From Neobacillus endophyticus (GTDB lineage: Bacteria > Bacillota > Bacilli > Bacillales > Cytobacillaceae), in contig NZ_JABRWH010000001.1 in assembly GCF_013248975.1 (NCBI RefSeq), forward strand, positions 868,001-932,000: a stretch of DNA of 64,000 nucleotides. The letters are read 5' to 3'. This document shows, one piece after another, positions 42,157-51,298 of this stretch. The translations under genes were made by a program, and so were the position numbers. Positions within the stretch are counted from its first letter, which is position 1. Every line of letters begins with the position of its first letter. The notes beneath the pieces are model-generated. The model saw only the letters and a program-made list of their open reading frames with translations. It was not told the DNA's origin and did not search any database.

Positions 42157-44259
42157 ATGTCTGACGATAAAAATCAACAAAACGGCATTTTTCGATCCGT
42201 CTGCTCTCTCGATTGCCCAGACCAATGCGGGCTGCTCCTCCACAAAAAGGATGGAAAAATTGTAAAGGTGGAGGGAGATCCGAATCATCCCGTCACCCAA
42301 GGAAATATCTGCAACAAAGTCCGAAATATGGCGGAGCGAATCTATGATGGAAAAAGGTTGAAAACGCCTCTGAAACGGATAGGACAAAAAGGAGAGGGAA
42401 AGTTCACCCCGATCAGCTGGGAGGAAGCTATTAGCACGATCACAACTCGGTGGAAAGAGATGATACAAACGGATGGGCCGGAAAGCATTCTCCCCTACAG
42501 TTTTTACGGGAATATGGGCAGGATTGCAGCGGAAGGTATCGACCGCCGTTTTTGGAATCACCTCGGCGCCTCGCAGTTGGACCGAGCCATTTGCTCATCC
42601 GCAGGGTCTGTCGGTTACAAATATACAATGGGCGGCAGCTTCGGAATCGATCCAGAGGACACCATTCATTCCAAGCTGATTATTTTTTGGGGAATTAATG
42701 CGGCCAGTACCAATATGCATCAGGTTGTCCTGGCACAAAAGGCCCGCAAGCAAAATGGCGCCAAAATTGTGGTCATTGACGTTCAAAAAAATCAGACTGC
42801 GAGATTGGCAGATTGGTTTATTCCGATCTATCCTGGAACCGACAGCGCCCTCGCTTTAGGGCTCATGCATATTTTGTTTGCTGAAAATATGGTTGATGAT
42901 GATTTTTTACAAAAATATACGGTGGGATACACAGAACTCCGGGAACATATCGCTTCATACGATCCAGTGAAGGTCGCTGAAATCACTGGCGTACCTGTCG
43001 AAGATATATATAAGCTGGCTCGTATGTATGGAACCACTTCGCCGGCGTATATTCGGATTGGAAATGGGCCTCAGCATCATGATAATGGTGGGATGTTCGT
43101 CCGGACTGTTTCCTGTATGCCGGCCATAACCGGTCAGTGGCTTGTGAAAGGCGGAGGTGCCATTAAGGGGAACTCTGGATACCTTGCTTTTAATAGTGAA
43201 AGCTTGCAGCGTCCGGACCTTTTGAAAAATAAACATACCCGCGTCATTAACATGAACCAGCTTGGTGATGCCTTAATGGATCTGAACCCGCCGGTAAAAT
43301 CGCTGTATGTGTACGGGTCGAATCCTGCGGTGGTGGCTCCTTCGAGCAATAAGGTCCGTAATGGTCTTGCCCGTGAGGATTTATTTATGGTTGTACATGA
43401 TTTGTTTTTAACAGAAACGGCGAAATATGCTGATCTTGTTTTACCAGCCACTTCCTCGTTTGAAAATACGGATTTTTACACCTCGTATTGGCACCATTAC
43501 ATTCAGCTTCAACAACCGGTGATCGAACCATTTGCAGAGGCGAAGTCCAATGTGGAGGTTTTCCGCTTGTTGGCGGCGGGGATGGGGTTTACGGATTCGG
43601 TTTTTGCAGAAACAGAAGCAGAAATGATCGCTTCAGCTTTAGATCATCCGCAAAACCCTTATTTGGAAGGAATCTGCTATGAAAATTTGGTGGAGAAAAC
43701 GTATATGAAAGCACAAACCAAACCACTGTTCTCTGGCGCTCTACCTACACCAAGCGGAAAAATAGAATTATATTCTGAGAGGATGAAGCAGGACGGTTAT
43801 CCGCCACTCCCAACCTATATTCCTTTGGCAGACGACGGGGATTTCCGGTTTAGCTTTGTCCCGGGACCGACCCATCATTTCTTGAACTCTACTTTTTCAA
43901 ACAACAGTAAGCACATTTCTCTCGAAAAAGAACCTAGGCTGTTTATGCATCAATTGGATGCTGAGTCATTGGGAATCAAGGATGGCGATTTAGTCCGCGT
44001 TTGGAATCTTCGTGGTGAGTGTATGATCAAAGCAGCGGTTGGCGAACAGGTTCTCCCAGGAGTCGTCGTCACACAAGGACTGTGGGCAGATGCCGCGGAG
44101 TCAACATATGCTGGAGCCCCGGTCAGCTCTGCAGGCCGTGCTGACACATATGTCCAATCAGCCAAATACCTCATCAACCAACTCACCCCCGACCGAATCG
44201 CCGACATGGGGGGCGGTGCCGTCTTCTTCTCCGGAAGAGTAAATGTAGAAAAGATCTAA
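42157..44259 (+). CDS. Molybdopterin oxidoreductase (YoaE-like) with a [4Fe-4S] site
   Basis: 700 residues of the DMSO reductase superfamily. N-terminal cluster-binding CSLDCPDQCGLLLH with the fourth Cys in GNICNK. Molybdopterin domain: PISWEEAISTI, FYGNMGR, ICSSAGSVGYKYTMGG (active-site region, a Ser/Cys rather than selenocysteine), FWGINAASTNMHQ, IYPGTDSALALGLMH, RIGNGPQHHDNGG and YGSNPAVVAPSSNKV; C-terminal MopB_CT domain with LGIKDGDLVRVWNLRGEC. No Tat signal and no electron-transfer subunits beside it, so a cytoplasmic single-subunit enzyme like B. subtilis YoaE is the best match; substrate unknown. Ends next to a repeat, with C-rich final codons. Confidence 0.88.
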   Translation: MSDDKNQQNGIFRSVCSLDCPDQCGLLLHKKDGKIVKVEGDPNHPVTQGNICNKVRNMAERIYDGKRLKTPLKRIGQKGEGKFTPISWEEAISTITTRWKEMIQTDGPESILPYSFYGNMGRIAAEGIDRRFWNHLGASQLDRAICSSAGSVGYKYTMGGSFGIDPEDTIHSKLIIFWGINAASTNMHQVVLAQKARKQNGAKIVVIDVQKNQTARLADWFIPIYPGTDSALALGLMHILFAENMVDDDFLQKYTVGYTELREHIASYDPVKVAEITGVPVEDIYKLARMYGTTSPAYIRIGNGPQHHDNGGMFVRTVSCMPAITGQWLVKGGGAIKGNSGYLAFNSESLQRPDLLKNKHTRVINMNQLGDALMDLNPPVKSLYVYGSNPAVVAPSSNKVRNGLAREDLFMVVHDLFLTETAKYADLVLPATSSFENTDFYTSYWHHYIQLQQPVIEPFAEAKSNVEVFRLLAAGMGFTDSVFAETEAEMIASALDHPQNPYLEGICYENLVEKTYMKAQTKPLFSGALPTPSGKIELYSERMKQDGYPPLPTYIPLADDGDFRFSFVPGPTHHFLNSTFSNNSKHISLEKEPRLFMHQLDAESLGIKDGDLVRVWNLRGECMIKAAVGEQVLPGVVVTQGLWADAAESTYAGAPVSSAGRADTYVQSAKYLINQLTPDRIADMGGGAVFFSGRVNVEKI

Positions 44260-44307
44260 CGGGGTCATTCATTTTGGTGCTGTCTCATTTTGGCGGTGTC
44301 ATTCGGT

Positions 44308-44362
44308 GGTGTCAGGCACCGCTCGTGGACAAATAGCCTCTTTGTACACGCTGGGAGGACAT
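44308..44362 (+). repeat. GTGTCAGGCACC element, long form (type B)
   Basis: GGTGTCAGGCACCGCTCGTGG, ACAAA, spacer, TTTGTACACGCTGGG, AGGACA. Upstream partial units GGTGTCA at 44295 and GGTGCTGTCTCA near 44277 look like degraded tandem copies running from the stop codon of the oxidoreductase. Confidence 0.9.
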
Positions 44363-44404
44363 TTAGGAAAATATATCCAAAATAATATGATAGTAAGAAA
44401 AAAA

Positions 44405-44437
44405 GGAAGAGAGAAGTAGGGTACACTCCTCTCTTCT
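44405..44437 (-). terminator. yitT-type gene terminator
   Basis: Minus strand: GAAGAGAG, loop, CTCTCTTCC followed by TTTTTTTC. Confidence 0.8.
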
Positions 44438-44449
44438 ATTTGCTGCTGT

Positions 44450-45292
44450 TTAAGTAGTTTTATAGGCCTTGTAGCCTTTACCCAGCATTTCATGTACATT
44501 ATGTGCGGTGACGTAGGCGTTTTGGTCGACTTCCTGGATGATATTTTTTAACTGGACGATTTCCTGTTTATTAACCACAATATAGAGGACCTCTTTGTTT
44601 TGTCCCGTGTAACCGCCACGGCCATCCAATACGGTGAGTCCACGTGACATTTTACTTGTAATATTCTCCAGGACCTTCTCGGGTGAATTGGAGATGATCA
44701 TCACTGCCACTCTTTCATCTAACCCTTCAACAATGAAGTCAATGGCTTTCGCTCCAACATATACCGCCAGAAGTGTGTACATCGATTTTTCCAATCCGAT
44801 AATAAAGACTGAGCCAGTGACAACGACAATATCCATAATAAGAACAGCTTTCCCCATACTCCAACCTAAAAATTGATTTGCCAAACTAGCCAAAATTGTC
44901 GTTCCACCTGACGTTCCGCCACTGCGAAAAACAAAGCCCACTCCTGCCCCAACCAACAACCCGGCAAAAATGGAGGCTAGCAGTGTATCGTGGGTTAACG
45001 GTTTTTCAATCGTTTCTGTCAATGACATAAAGATCGAGGATGCCGCGATGGAAATGAGCGTATACGTAAATGCCCGTTTTTCAAAAAACTTATAGCCTAC
45101 AACAAGCAGTAGGGCGTTTAAAATAAAATTGACCACCCCCGGCGACCAATTAAACAAATAGTGGGCCACAATCGTGATCCCCAATATACCGCCCTCGGAC
45201 AGCCGATTTGGGATTGTGAAATAGTTAACACCCACCGCATAAATAAGGGATCCGAACAAAATCAGCCATAAATCTTTCAACGTCTTTTTCAT
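44450..45292 (-). CDS. YitT-family membrane protein
   Basis: 280 residues: five or six membrane helices with the repeated FRSGGTSGGTTILA-type motif (helix 4 region) and NRLSEGGILGI near the N-terminus, then a soluble C-terminal DUF2179 domain (VMIISNSPEKVLENITSKM, LTVLDGRGGYTGQNKEVLYI). Members are widespread in Firmicutes with several paralogues per genome; transport function is suspected but not established. Single gene with its own terminator. Confidence 0.9.
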   Translation of the reverse strand: MKKTLKDLWLILFGSLIYAVGVNYFTIPNRLSEGGILGITIVAHYLFNWSPGVVNFILNALLLVVGYKFFEKRAFTYTLISIAASSIFMSLTETIEKPLTHDTLLASIFAGLLVGAGVGFVFRSGGTSGGTTILASLANQFLGWSMGKAVLIMDIVVVTGSVFIIGLEKSMYTLLAVYVGAKAIDFIVEGLDERVAVMIISNSPEKVLENITSKMSRGLTVLDGRGGYTGQNKEVLYIVVNKQEIVQLKNIIQEVDQNAYVTAHNVHEMLGKGYKAYKTT

Positions 45293-45430
45293 CTCTATAA
45301 CTCCCTTTTCCCCATGCCAATCATTGCTAAAAACAAATCACTCTCTAATAGTCTCATAATCTATAAGACCCCCTCATACGAAAAATACCACAGTATCTAA
45401 TACTGTGGTAGACAAATTTTTTCAAATATT

Positions 45431-45520
45431 GGTGTCAGGCACCGCCCGTGGACAAAACCGCCATTATGTCCACCTGGGATGGACAATTAGGATGCCCTGG
45501 GATTATGGTGTCAGGCACCA
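45431..45520 (+). repeat. GTGTCAGGCACC element, long form plus a trailing half copy
   Basis: GGTGTCAGGCACCGCCCGTGG, ACAAAAC, spacer, ATGTCCACC and TGGGATGGACA, then a second GGTGTCAGGCACCAT at 45507-45520, six bases before the stop codon of the metalloprotease gene. Confidence 0.92.
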
Positions 45521-45525
45521 TTTTT

Positions 45526-47604
45526 TTACTTGGTCTTGGAGCTGCCGACCCAGGCACCGCCGGCTCCAAGTTTGTAGCCGTTGATGGTGGTGTTGTAGGC
45601 CATTGAGCCGTCTTTGTAAAGGTAGTACCATTTGCCGCCGGTTTGGATCCAGCCGATTTTCATGGCGCCATTGGATGCTAGATAGTACCATTTGGTGCCT
45701 ATTTTCACCCAGCCCGTTTTCATAGCGCCGCTTGCGTCGAGGTAATACCATGTGCTGCCGCTCTGCAGCCAGCCGGTTTTCATTACACCATTTCCATTGA
45801 AGTAGTACCATTTTCCGTTCACCTGAAGCCAGCCCGTCACTTTTTTCTCGGTAGATAGATTATAGTAATACCAGCTTCCGCCCGATTTCACCCAGCCTTC
45901 CAATGGAACAGTCTTCACGGTAATGGATGCAGCTGAGCTTACATTCCCTGAATCATCTTTTTCGAAAATTTGAACAACCGTCCCGCCAGCTTGCTGCGGA
46001 ATATTGATCGTAAATGCCCCCGAACTACTCGTATAGGCAATGCCAATTTCCTTTTGTCCAACATAAACCGAAACAGTAGTATCTGGATCCGCTGTTCCCT
46101 TTACTTGTGTATCGCTATTCCAGATCGTACTCACAACAGGGGTATTTAAAGGTAATGGATTCGCCGGCCCAGTTCCTTGGTCTTTATTCAAAAAGGTATA
46201 AGTGACATTAGCGCCTTTGTTGACAGGAACAGAAAAGCCCTCTGCTGAGTTAAAACTTTCTACAACAGCCCCCCCGCCCCTTAGATTGGTGGTGCTGCCA
46301 GTGAAGATTTGCGGATTAATAGAATCAAAGAACGGATCCCCTTTGAAACCGTATAGGCCTGTAGGAGATTTCAACAACAAGGCAATACGGAAATCCGTCA
46401 TTAATTTTCCAAACGTAATATTCGGGCTGATATACTTTTTCGCCACATCTTCAACAGCCTTATAATTATTATTAGGATCATCGATGATTTCTTTAAAAAT
46501 CCGATCCCCTTGACCGCACTGAATTTTTAAATACTGAATAAATAAATAGGACAAAGAATAATTAGCCAATGTGTCGCCGGCATCATCCCAATATAACAGC
46601 GACTGCCCGTTGCGAATTGCCGCAGACTCGTTATAATACGCTAACCGGTCCTCTTGACCATGTCCCGAATAAATTTGTTCCGAAGCCATCGCCAAGCCTT
46701 CATCCAGCCATGTATCCATTGGATCTCCTTTTTCAACAAGGACATTTTGGTTAAAATTCACCATATGCTGGAATTCATGTGCCAATGTACTGTATGCTTG
46801 AGTGACATCTTTTGTCGTACCAGTACCCATCGTTGGGTAGGTGTCAATGTAAAAAATTTCCGATTTATTAGATTGTGCCGTGTTATATAAATCTTCAGCC
46901 CCGAAATATCCGGCAACATAACCGCCGGTTTCAGCAAAATCATCCTGAATGTCATAGCAAAGAATATTAATCTTTCCATCATGGTTGATATCCGGTGCCG
47001 CTCCAAAATTGTTGGTAACTTCCGGATAAATATTCGTATCAAATTCCGCCCCCAGCTTGGCCGCATCTGTGTCCGAAATTTGATTATTATTCACCCAAAC
47101 CTGGGCTTTCGTTCCACTGTAAGCTAACCTGGCACTGATTTGATAATTTTGGTTCGTGTTCAAGTCGGTTACCCAAAACAATTTGCTATCGCCCACATGG
47201 TAAACCGTGGTGGTTGTTAGCATACTTTTGCGAATGACTTTATTTTGGCTAACGGTTCCGTCAAAAGGTTTATTGTAATCTACCTGATAAGTGCCGGATT
47301 TTAATCCTGTTTTTAAACTTTTAAGCTCCAGACTTCCCGTAGACTGTGAGGATATTTCATCTGTTGACTCATTACTGATCACAACATAACGGTCACCTAA
47401 GGATGTGCTGCTTTTTAAGTTACTTGATGGGCTCGGAGTATAAGCAACATCTTTAAGTGTTCGGGCAGCATTCTCCGGCTGCTCCATTTTTCCTGACTTT
47501 AAGACGGTACTTCCTAAACCTTCAGCATATCCCGTAGCAGGGGCAAGCAGCAGCGGAAGTGCTAGAACCATAGCTGTCAATTTGCGCAAAATCCTATACC
47601 CCAT
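45526..47604 (-). CDS. Secreted zinc metalloprotease with Ig-like domain and wall-binding repeats
   Basis: 692 residues. Signal peptide (MVLALPLLLAPATGYAEG). A beta-rich pro/N-terminal region, then the protease with YSTLAHEFQHMVNF (HExxH; third ligand region DTWLDEGLAMASEQIY), resembling M30 hyicolysin-like and M6-like enzymes. PDINHDGKINILCYDIQD looks like a calcium loop. An Ig-like domain (VKGTADPDTTVSVYVGQKEI) is followed by five choline-binding-type repeats (GWVKSGGSWYYY to GWIQTGGKWYYL). It should be bound to the cell wall. Translation may begin at TTG 47589 (GGGG upstream) rather than ATG 47604, which lacks a ribosome binding site. Confidence 0.85.
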   Translation of the reverse strand: MGYRILRKLTAMVLALPLLLAPATGYAEGLGSTVLKSGKMEQPENAARTLKDVAYTPSPSSNLKSSTSLGDRYVVISNESTDEISSQSTGSLELKSLKTGLKSGTYQVDYNKPFDGTVSQNKVIRKSMLTTTTVYHVGDSKLFWVTDLNTNQNYQISARLAYSGTKAQVWVNNNQISDTDAAKLGAEFDTNIYPEVTNNFGAAPDINHDGKINILCYDIQDDFAETGGYVAGYFGAEDLYNTAQSNKSEIFYIDTYPTMGTGTTKDVTQAYSTLAHEFQHMVNFNQNVLVEKGDPMDTWLDEGLAMASEQIYSGHGQEDRLAYYNESAAIRNGQSLLYWDDAGDTLANYSLSYLFIQYLKIQCGQGDRIFKEIIDDPNNNYKAVEDVAKKYISPNITFGKLMTDFRIALLLKSPTGLYGFKGDPFFDSINPQIFTGSTTNLRGGGAVVESFNSAEGFSVPVNKGANVTYTFLNKDQGTGPANPLPLNTPVVSTIWNSDTQVKGTADPDTTVSVYVGQKEIGIAYTSSSGAFTINIPQQAGGTVVQIFEKDDSGNVSSAASITVKTVPLEGWVKSGGSWYYYNLSTEKKVTGWLQVNGKWYYFNGNGVMKTGWLQSGSTWYYLDASGAMKTGWVKIGTKWYYLASNGAMKIGWIQTGGKWYYLYKDGSMAYNTTINGYKLGAGGAWVGSSKTK

Positions 47605-47778
47605 TTCATTTAATCTGATTTTCTATTATTAATATTCTACCAAATTATCAATCTTTGATATATCAAAAAAACTTATTTAGTCTTTGAAAAGTTTTTCCAT
47701 ATATATGAGGTCGGGACCTTCTTTCTTGATTAATAGGAAACAAGGCAAAAGAAATTGCTCAAAAAGCAAAAGCTCCCC

Positions 47779-47850
47779 AAATTGATGGGGAGCTCTTGTT
47801 TTAAAAATATATGGCTGCCGCCCTTTCGAAAGAGAGGCGGCCATTTCCTA
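47779..47850. terminator. Two hairpins between the protease and the Nudix gene
   Basis: AAGCTCCCC/GGGGAGCTC at about 47779-47803, and GGCTGCCGCC/GGCGGCC at about 47813-47843; the second lies just past the Nudix stop and, on the minus strand, is followed by ATATATTTTT. Confidence 0.7.
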
Positions 47851-47857
47851 ACAGGAT

Positions 47858-48307
47858 TTATTTTTCATCAATATAACGCTCAATCAAACTTTTAACTAAA
47901 GGGCTCGCTTGTTCAGGTAATTCTCTTGGATTAAAAAATCTAGCATCTATCGTTTCCTCGCCATCAATTTGGATGTCATTGTTCTTTAAATCCTTAGAAG
48001 CGTACGCAATCGTGACAGGATAGAATTCATCCCCGTTTGCCAATTTTACAAAATACTGCTTCCCAGAGAAAACGCCCACTAATTCCAGCTGGCCGACTTC
48101 AATTCCCGTCTCTTCATATACTTCTCTCCTTGCAGCCTCTTCAGCGGACTCTTCCAATTCCAATAATCCGCCTGGCAGTCCCCAGACTCCATTTGGTCTT
48201 TGCTGAAGCAAAATCCGGCCTTGTTCATCTATCACACCAACCACCGCCCCGACCAAAATCAGCGGCCGTGTTCCAATTATTTTTCGCAAATCTTCAATAT
48301 ATCCCAT
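47858..48307 (-). CDS. Nudix hydrolase
   Basis: 149 residues. The Nudix box is GGLLELEESAEEAARREVYEETGIEVG across residues of about 48-74 (the pattern GX5EX7REUXEEXGU), preceded by the first strands LILVGAVVGVIDEQGRILLQ and GVWGLPGG. Hydrolyses a nucleoside diphosphate linked to another moiety, such as an oxidised nucleotide or nucleotide sugar; specificity not visible. Single leftward gene. Confidence 0.92.
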   Translation of the reverse strand: MGYIEDLRKIIGTRPLILVGAVVGVIDEQGRILLQQRPNGVWGLPGGLLELEESAEEAARREVYEETGIEVGQLELVGVFSGKQYFVKLANGDEFYPVTIAYASKDLKNNDIQIDGEETIDARFFNPRELPEQASPLVKSLIERYIDEK

Positions 48308-48426
48308 GTATTGCCTCCAATAAGTGTATTTAAATCATTATATTATTCGAGGGGATCAAATCAAGCACCTCTTTCTATTTTTGTTTATTAACAAATTTTT
48401 AATAGTTCAATTTTATGATGAATTTC

Positions 48427-48440
48427 GGTGTCAGGCACCA
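48427..48440 (+). repeat. GTGTCAGGCACC half element
   Basis: GGTGTCAGGCACCA only. A GTG inside it could be misread as a start codon of the downstream esterase gene. Confidence 0.75.
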
Positions 48441-48475
48441 ACAGTTGTATAATGATGAAAAGGAAGGTGGATAAG

Positions 48476-49351
48476 TTGAAAATAGGAAAGTTTCTCCATT
48501 ATAAAGGAAATTACATATTGTTTTCGATTGTCTTAATTGCACTGATTGGCTCTGGTTTCTATTTTTCGCATCACACTAGTGGGCAGGTGCAGATTCCAAA
48601 ACATGTGAGTTTAAAGTATGGACCAGATTCTAAACAATCGTTAGATCTTTATGCACCTGCTGTGAACAGAAGCAAGAAGCTGCCAGTGATCATTTATGTT
48701 CATGGCGGGGGCTGGAGCGGTGGGGATAAATCGAATGTAGCCGAAAAGCCTGCTTTTTTTACGAATAACGGGTATGTTTTTATTTCCATTAATCATCGGC
48801 TCTCCCCAAAGGTAAGCTATGTGGATATGGCTGATGATGTAGCAGAGTCCGTAAAATGGGTTTATGATAACGCTGCGAAATACCAAATTGACCGCAGGAA
48901 ATTAAATTTGATGGGACACTCTTCGGGCGGGCATTTGGTCATGCTAATCGGAACAAACCCAGCTTACCTAAATCGTGTCGGCCTTTCGCCGCAATCCATC
49001 AACTCGATTATCAGCTTAGAAGGTCCTTTGGATTTAACTGCTTTTATTCAAAGGATGGGCAGTTATAAAAAGGTTTTCGGAAATGACCAAAAGGTTTGGG
49101 CTGAAGCTTCGCCGGTTACCTATGCTTCTAATAAAAAACTGCCTCCAATGTTTTTAGTAGCACATGGGAATGGTTCAATTGCCTCGTTTGTGGATCAAGC
49201 AAAAGGTTCAGGCAATACGATTGAATCTTTTAGTGTTCAAACATTAACGCATAGCGGCGTTACAGCCGTTCTCGGGGCAAGTAATGCATCTGACGAGGCG
49301 AAAAAAATGACTAATGCCGTTTCCGCATTTTTGAAAAAATATAACCCTTAA
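48476..49351 (+). CDS. Membrane-anchored alpha/beta hydrolase (esterase-like)
   Basis: 291 residues from TTG 48476, behind GGAAGGTGG. N-terminal signal anchor (YILFSIVLIALIGSGFYFS), then a BD-FAE/esterase-type hydrolase: oxyanion motif VHGGGWSGGDK, nucleophile GHSSGGHLVM and a C-terminal His in LTHSGVTAVLG. The usual acidic residue in the HGxxDxxV segment is replaced (AHGNGSIASF), so the triad may use another residue or the enzyme may be impaired. Substrate unknown. Confidence 0.8.
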   Translation: MKIGKFLHYKGNYILFSIVLIALIGSGFYFSHHTSGQVQIPKHVSLKYGPDSKQSLDLYAPAVNRSKKLPVIIYVHGGGWSGGDKSNVAEKPAFFTNNGYVFISINHRLSPKVSYVDMADDVAESVKWVYDNAAKYQIDRRKLNLMGHSSGGHLVMLIGTNPAYLNRVGLSPQSINSIISLEGPLDLTAFIQRMGSYKKVFGNDQKVWAEASPVTYASNKKLPPMFLVAHGNGSIASFVDQAKGSGNTIESFSVQTLTHSGVTAVLGASNASDEAKKMTNAVSAFLKKYNP

Positions 49352-49480
49352 GGTACTTTCAGCACTTTAGTAGTTTCTTGGCGTAGAAGCTTAAAAGGAA
49401 CGGAATCCCCAAATTAAAAACGTTGATAAATAAACGTCATCTACCTTACAAAAAAACAGACTAAATAATCGCTAATAGAA

Positions 49481-49519
49481 AAGACGCTTTAACGTTGCAT
49501 CCAACCAAAGCGTCTTTCC
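49481..49519 (+). terminator. Terminator after the esterase gene
   Basis: AAGACGCTTT and AAAGCGTCTT, ten-base stem, followed by TCCTTCC; it is about 130 bases past the stop. Confidence 0.6.
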
Positions 49520-49529
49520 TTCCCATCCC

Positions 49530-49600
49530 CTGTCCACCCCAGACGGACAAATTTAAGGTTTTGTCCACGAGCGGTGCCTGACACCTTACATGACACCTTA
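49530..49600 (-). repeat. GTGTCAGGCACC element, long form (type B), starting at the ydaP stop codon
   Basis: Minus-strand reading: TAAGGTGTCATGTAAGGTGT, CAGGCACC, GCTCGTGGACAAAA, spacer, TTTGTCC, GGGGTGGACA. The first TAA is the stop of the pyruvate oxidase gene, exactly as at wecB. Confidence 0.93.
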
Positions 49601-51298
49601 CAACGGAGGCAAATCTAGCCGGCCTTCTTCGAACAGGACTTTGATCATGTGTTTGGTGTAACCTGCTGCTTGGGCGAAGGTGATATTGGCGGGCATCGGG
49701 GCTTCTTGTGCGTCGACGACGACATCTATGATGCATGGTTTATTGAGTTCCACAGCTGATTTTAATGCCGGGAGCAGTTCTTCTGAGTTTTCTACACGGA
49801 ATCCTTTTCCGCCGCATGCCTCTGCGTATTGGGCAAAATTAGGATTATGCAGGTTGGTGGCATATTCGATGTTTCCCATGACTTCTTGTTCAAACTTAAT
49901 CATCGCAATCTTATGGTTGTTTAAGATGATGACCACAATGGGAAGCTCATATTTCACCGCTGTAACGAAATCGGCCATTGTCATCGCAAACCCGCCGTCG
50001 CCGCAAATAGCAAAAACCTGCTTATGCGGGTAAGCAATTTTCCCCGCGATAGCACCTGGCAGTCCACATCCAAGTGTTGCCAACCAGCTCGAAATAATAA
50101 ATTGTTGATTTGTCATATGAAAATGCCGGGCCATCCACACAGTCACATTCCCAACATCCACGGATAAAACCGCATTATCATCCGCAACCTCCTGAAGTGC
50201 ACGAATCACCCGTTGCGGCTTAATCGGAACAGAAGTTTCCTCCTCCTGGAACTCCAATTTGTCCCACCATTTATTCATCCGATCCGCACTTCTCTCTAAA
50301 AAGCTGCGGTCCTCCTTCCTGCTGACATTTTGGGTTAACCAATCAAGCGTCACTTTGGTTTCTCCTGCCAAACCAACATCAACAGGATATTTTTTGCCAA
50401 TTTGCCCCGGTTCAATGTCAATTTGGATGGTTTTTGCCTTATCCGGCAAAAAGCCAGTAAACGGATAGGAGGTGCCAATCATAAGCAAAAGGTCGGTTTC
50501 CTGCATCGCTTCATAGGCGGCTCTTGTCCCAATCAAGCCGAGCCCCCCCAAACAGTATGGATGCTTATCAGGAATAACACCTTTACCTGGCAGCGTCAAC
50601 ACAATAGGAGCAGCGATTTTTTCAGCGAATAGCAATAATTCATCACGGGATCCGTGGGCGCCTCTTCCTGCAAGAATGACCGGCTGCCTGGCAGTTTCTA
50701 TAAGTTCCTTCGCCTTTTGTAAATCCCCCATAAGTGGGAGAATTGTCTGCCTAGCTGTAAAAGCAGAGGTGTGCCGAGCTTCTTTCCCTACCTCAAACCG
50801 GGGAACATCATCCGGAATCGTAAGCACAGAAACACCTTTTTGGGCATAGGCCATACGTATCGCTTGATTGACAACAGCCGGAAGCTGCTCAGCCGACATA
50901 ATCCGCTGGTTATACACAGCGACATCGTCAAACATTCTTTCCAAATTTACCTCCTGAAATGAACCAGTCCCAAGCAGGTCGGTCTCTACCTGGCCAGTAA
51001 TCGCGAGAACCGGTGCCCCGTCCAGTTTGGCATCATACAAGCCATTTAGAAGATGGATAGCACCAGGACCAGCAATGGCCATACAAACCCCAAGTTTCCC
51101 TGTCAGCTTGGCATATGCTGCTGCAGCCAATGCCCCTGCCTCCTCATGCCGCACCTGAATAAACTTGATCTTGCCTTTCGCTTTTCGAAGCGGTTCAATA
51201 ATCGAATTGATTGAGTCACCAGGCATCCCATAAATATGGTCCACTCCCCACTCGATCAACAGCTCAACCAATTTCTCACCGGCAGTCGGTTTAAACAT
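49598..51298 (-). CDS. ydaP: Pyruvate oxidase-like TPP enzyme (YdaP-like)
   Basis: 566 residues, TPP/FAD oxidase family. N-terminal pyrimidine-binding domain with YGMPGDSINSIIEPL and catalytic Glu in VRHEEAGALAAAAYAKLTG; IAGPGAIHLLNGLYDA; central domain VILAGRGAHGSRDELLLFAE; C-terminal pyrophosphate domain GDGGFAMTMADFVTAVKYEL with ILNNHKIAMI. Matches B. subtilis YdaP in layout. Converts pyruvate to acetate or acetyl phosphate. AAGGGG-type site upstream. Its 3' end is strongly G/T-rich on the + strand and its stop codon belongs to the repeat. Confidence 0.9.
   Translation of the reverse strand: MFKPTAGEKLVELLIEWGVDHIYGMPGDSINSIIEPLRKAKGKIKFIQVRHEEAGALAAAAYAKLTGKLGVCMAIAGPGAIHLLNGLYDAKLDGAPVLAITGQVETDLLGTGSFQEVNLERMFDDVAVYNQRIMSAEQLPAVVNQAIRMAYAQKGVSVLTIPDDVPRFEVGKEARHTSAFTARQTILPLMGDLQKAKELIETARQPVILAGRGAHGSRDELLLFAEKIAAPIVLTLPGKGVIPDKHPYCLGGLGLIGTRAAYEAMQETDLLLMIGTSYPFTGFLPDKAKTIQIDIEPGQIGKKYPVDVGLAGETKVTLDWLTQNVSRKEDRSFLERSADRMNKWWDKLEFQEEETSVPIKPQRVIRALQEVADDNAVLSVDVGNVTVWMARHFHMTNQQFIISSWLATLGCGLPGAIAGKIAYPHKQVFAICGDGGFAMTMADFVTAVKYELPIVVIILNNHKIAMIKFEQEVMGNIEYATNLHNPNFAQYAEACGGKGFRVENSEELLPALKSAVELNKPCIIDVVVDAQEAPMPANITFAQAAGYTKHMIKVLFEEGRLDLPPL

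Noticed and set aside
48428..48475. GTG start within the repeat for the esterase
   Set aside because: It lies inside a GTGTCAGGCACC copy and lacks a ribosome binding site; TTG 48476 has GGAAGGTGG.
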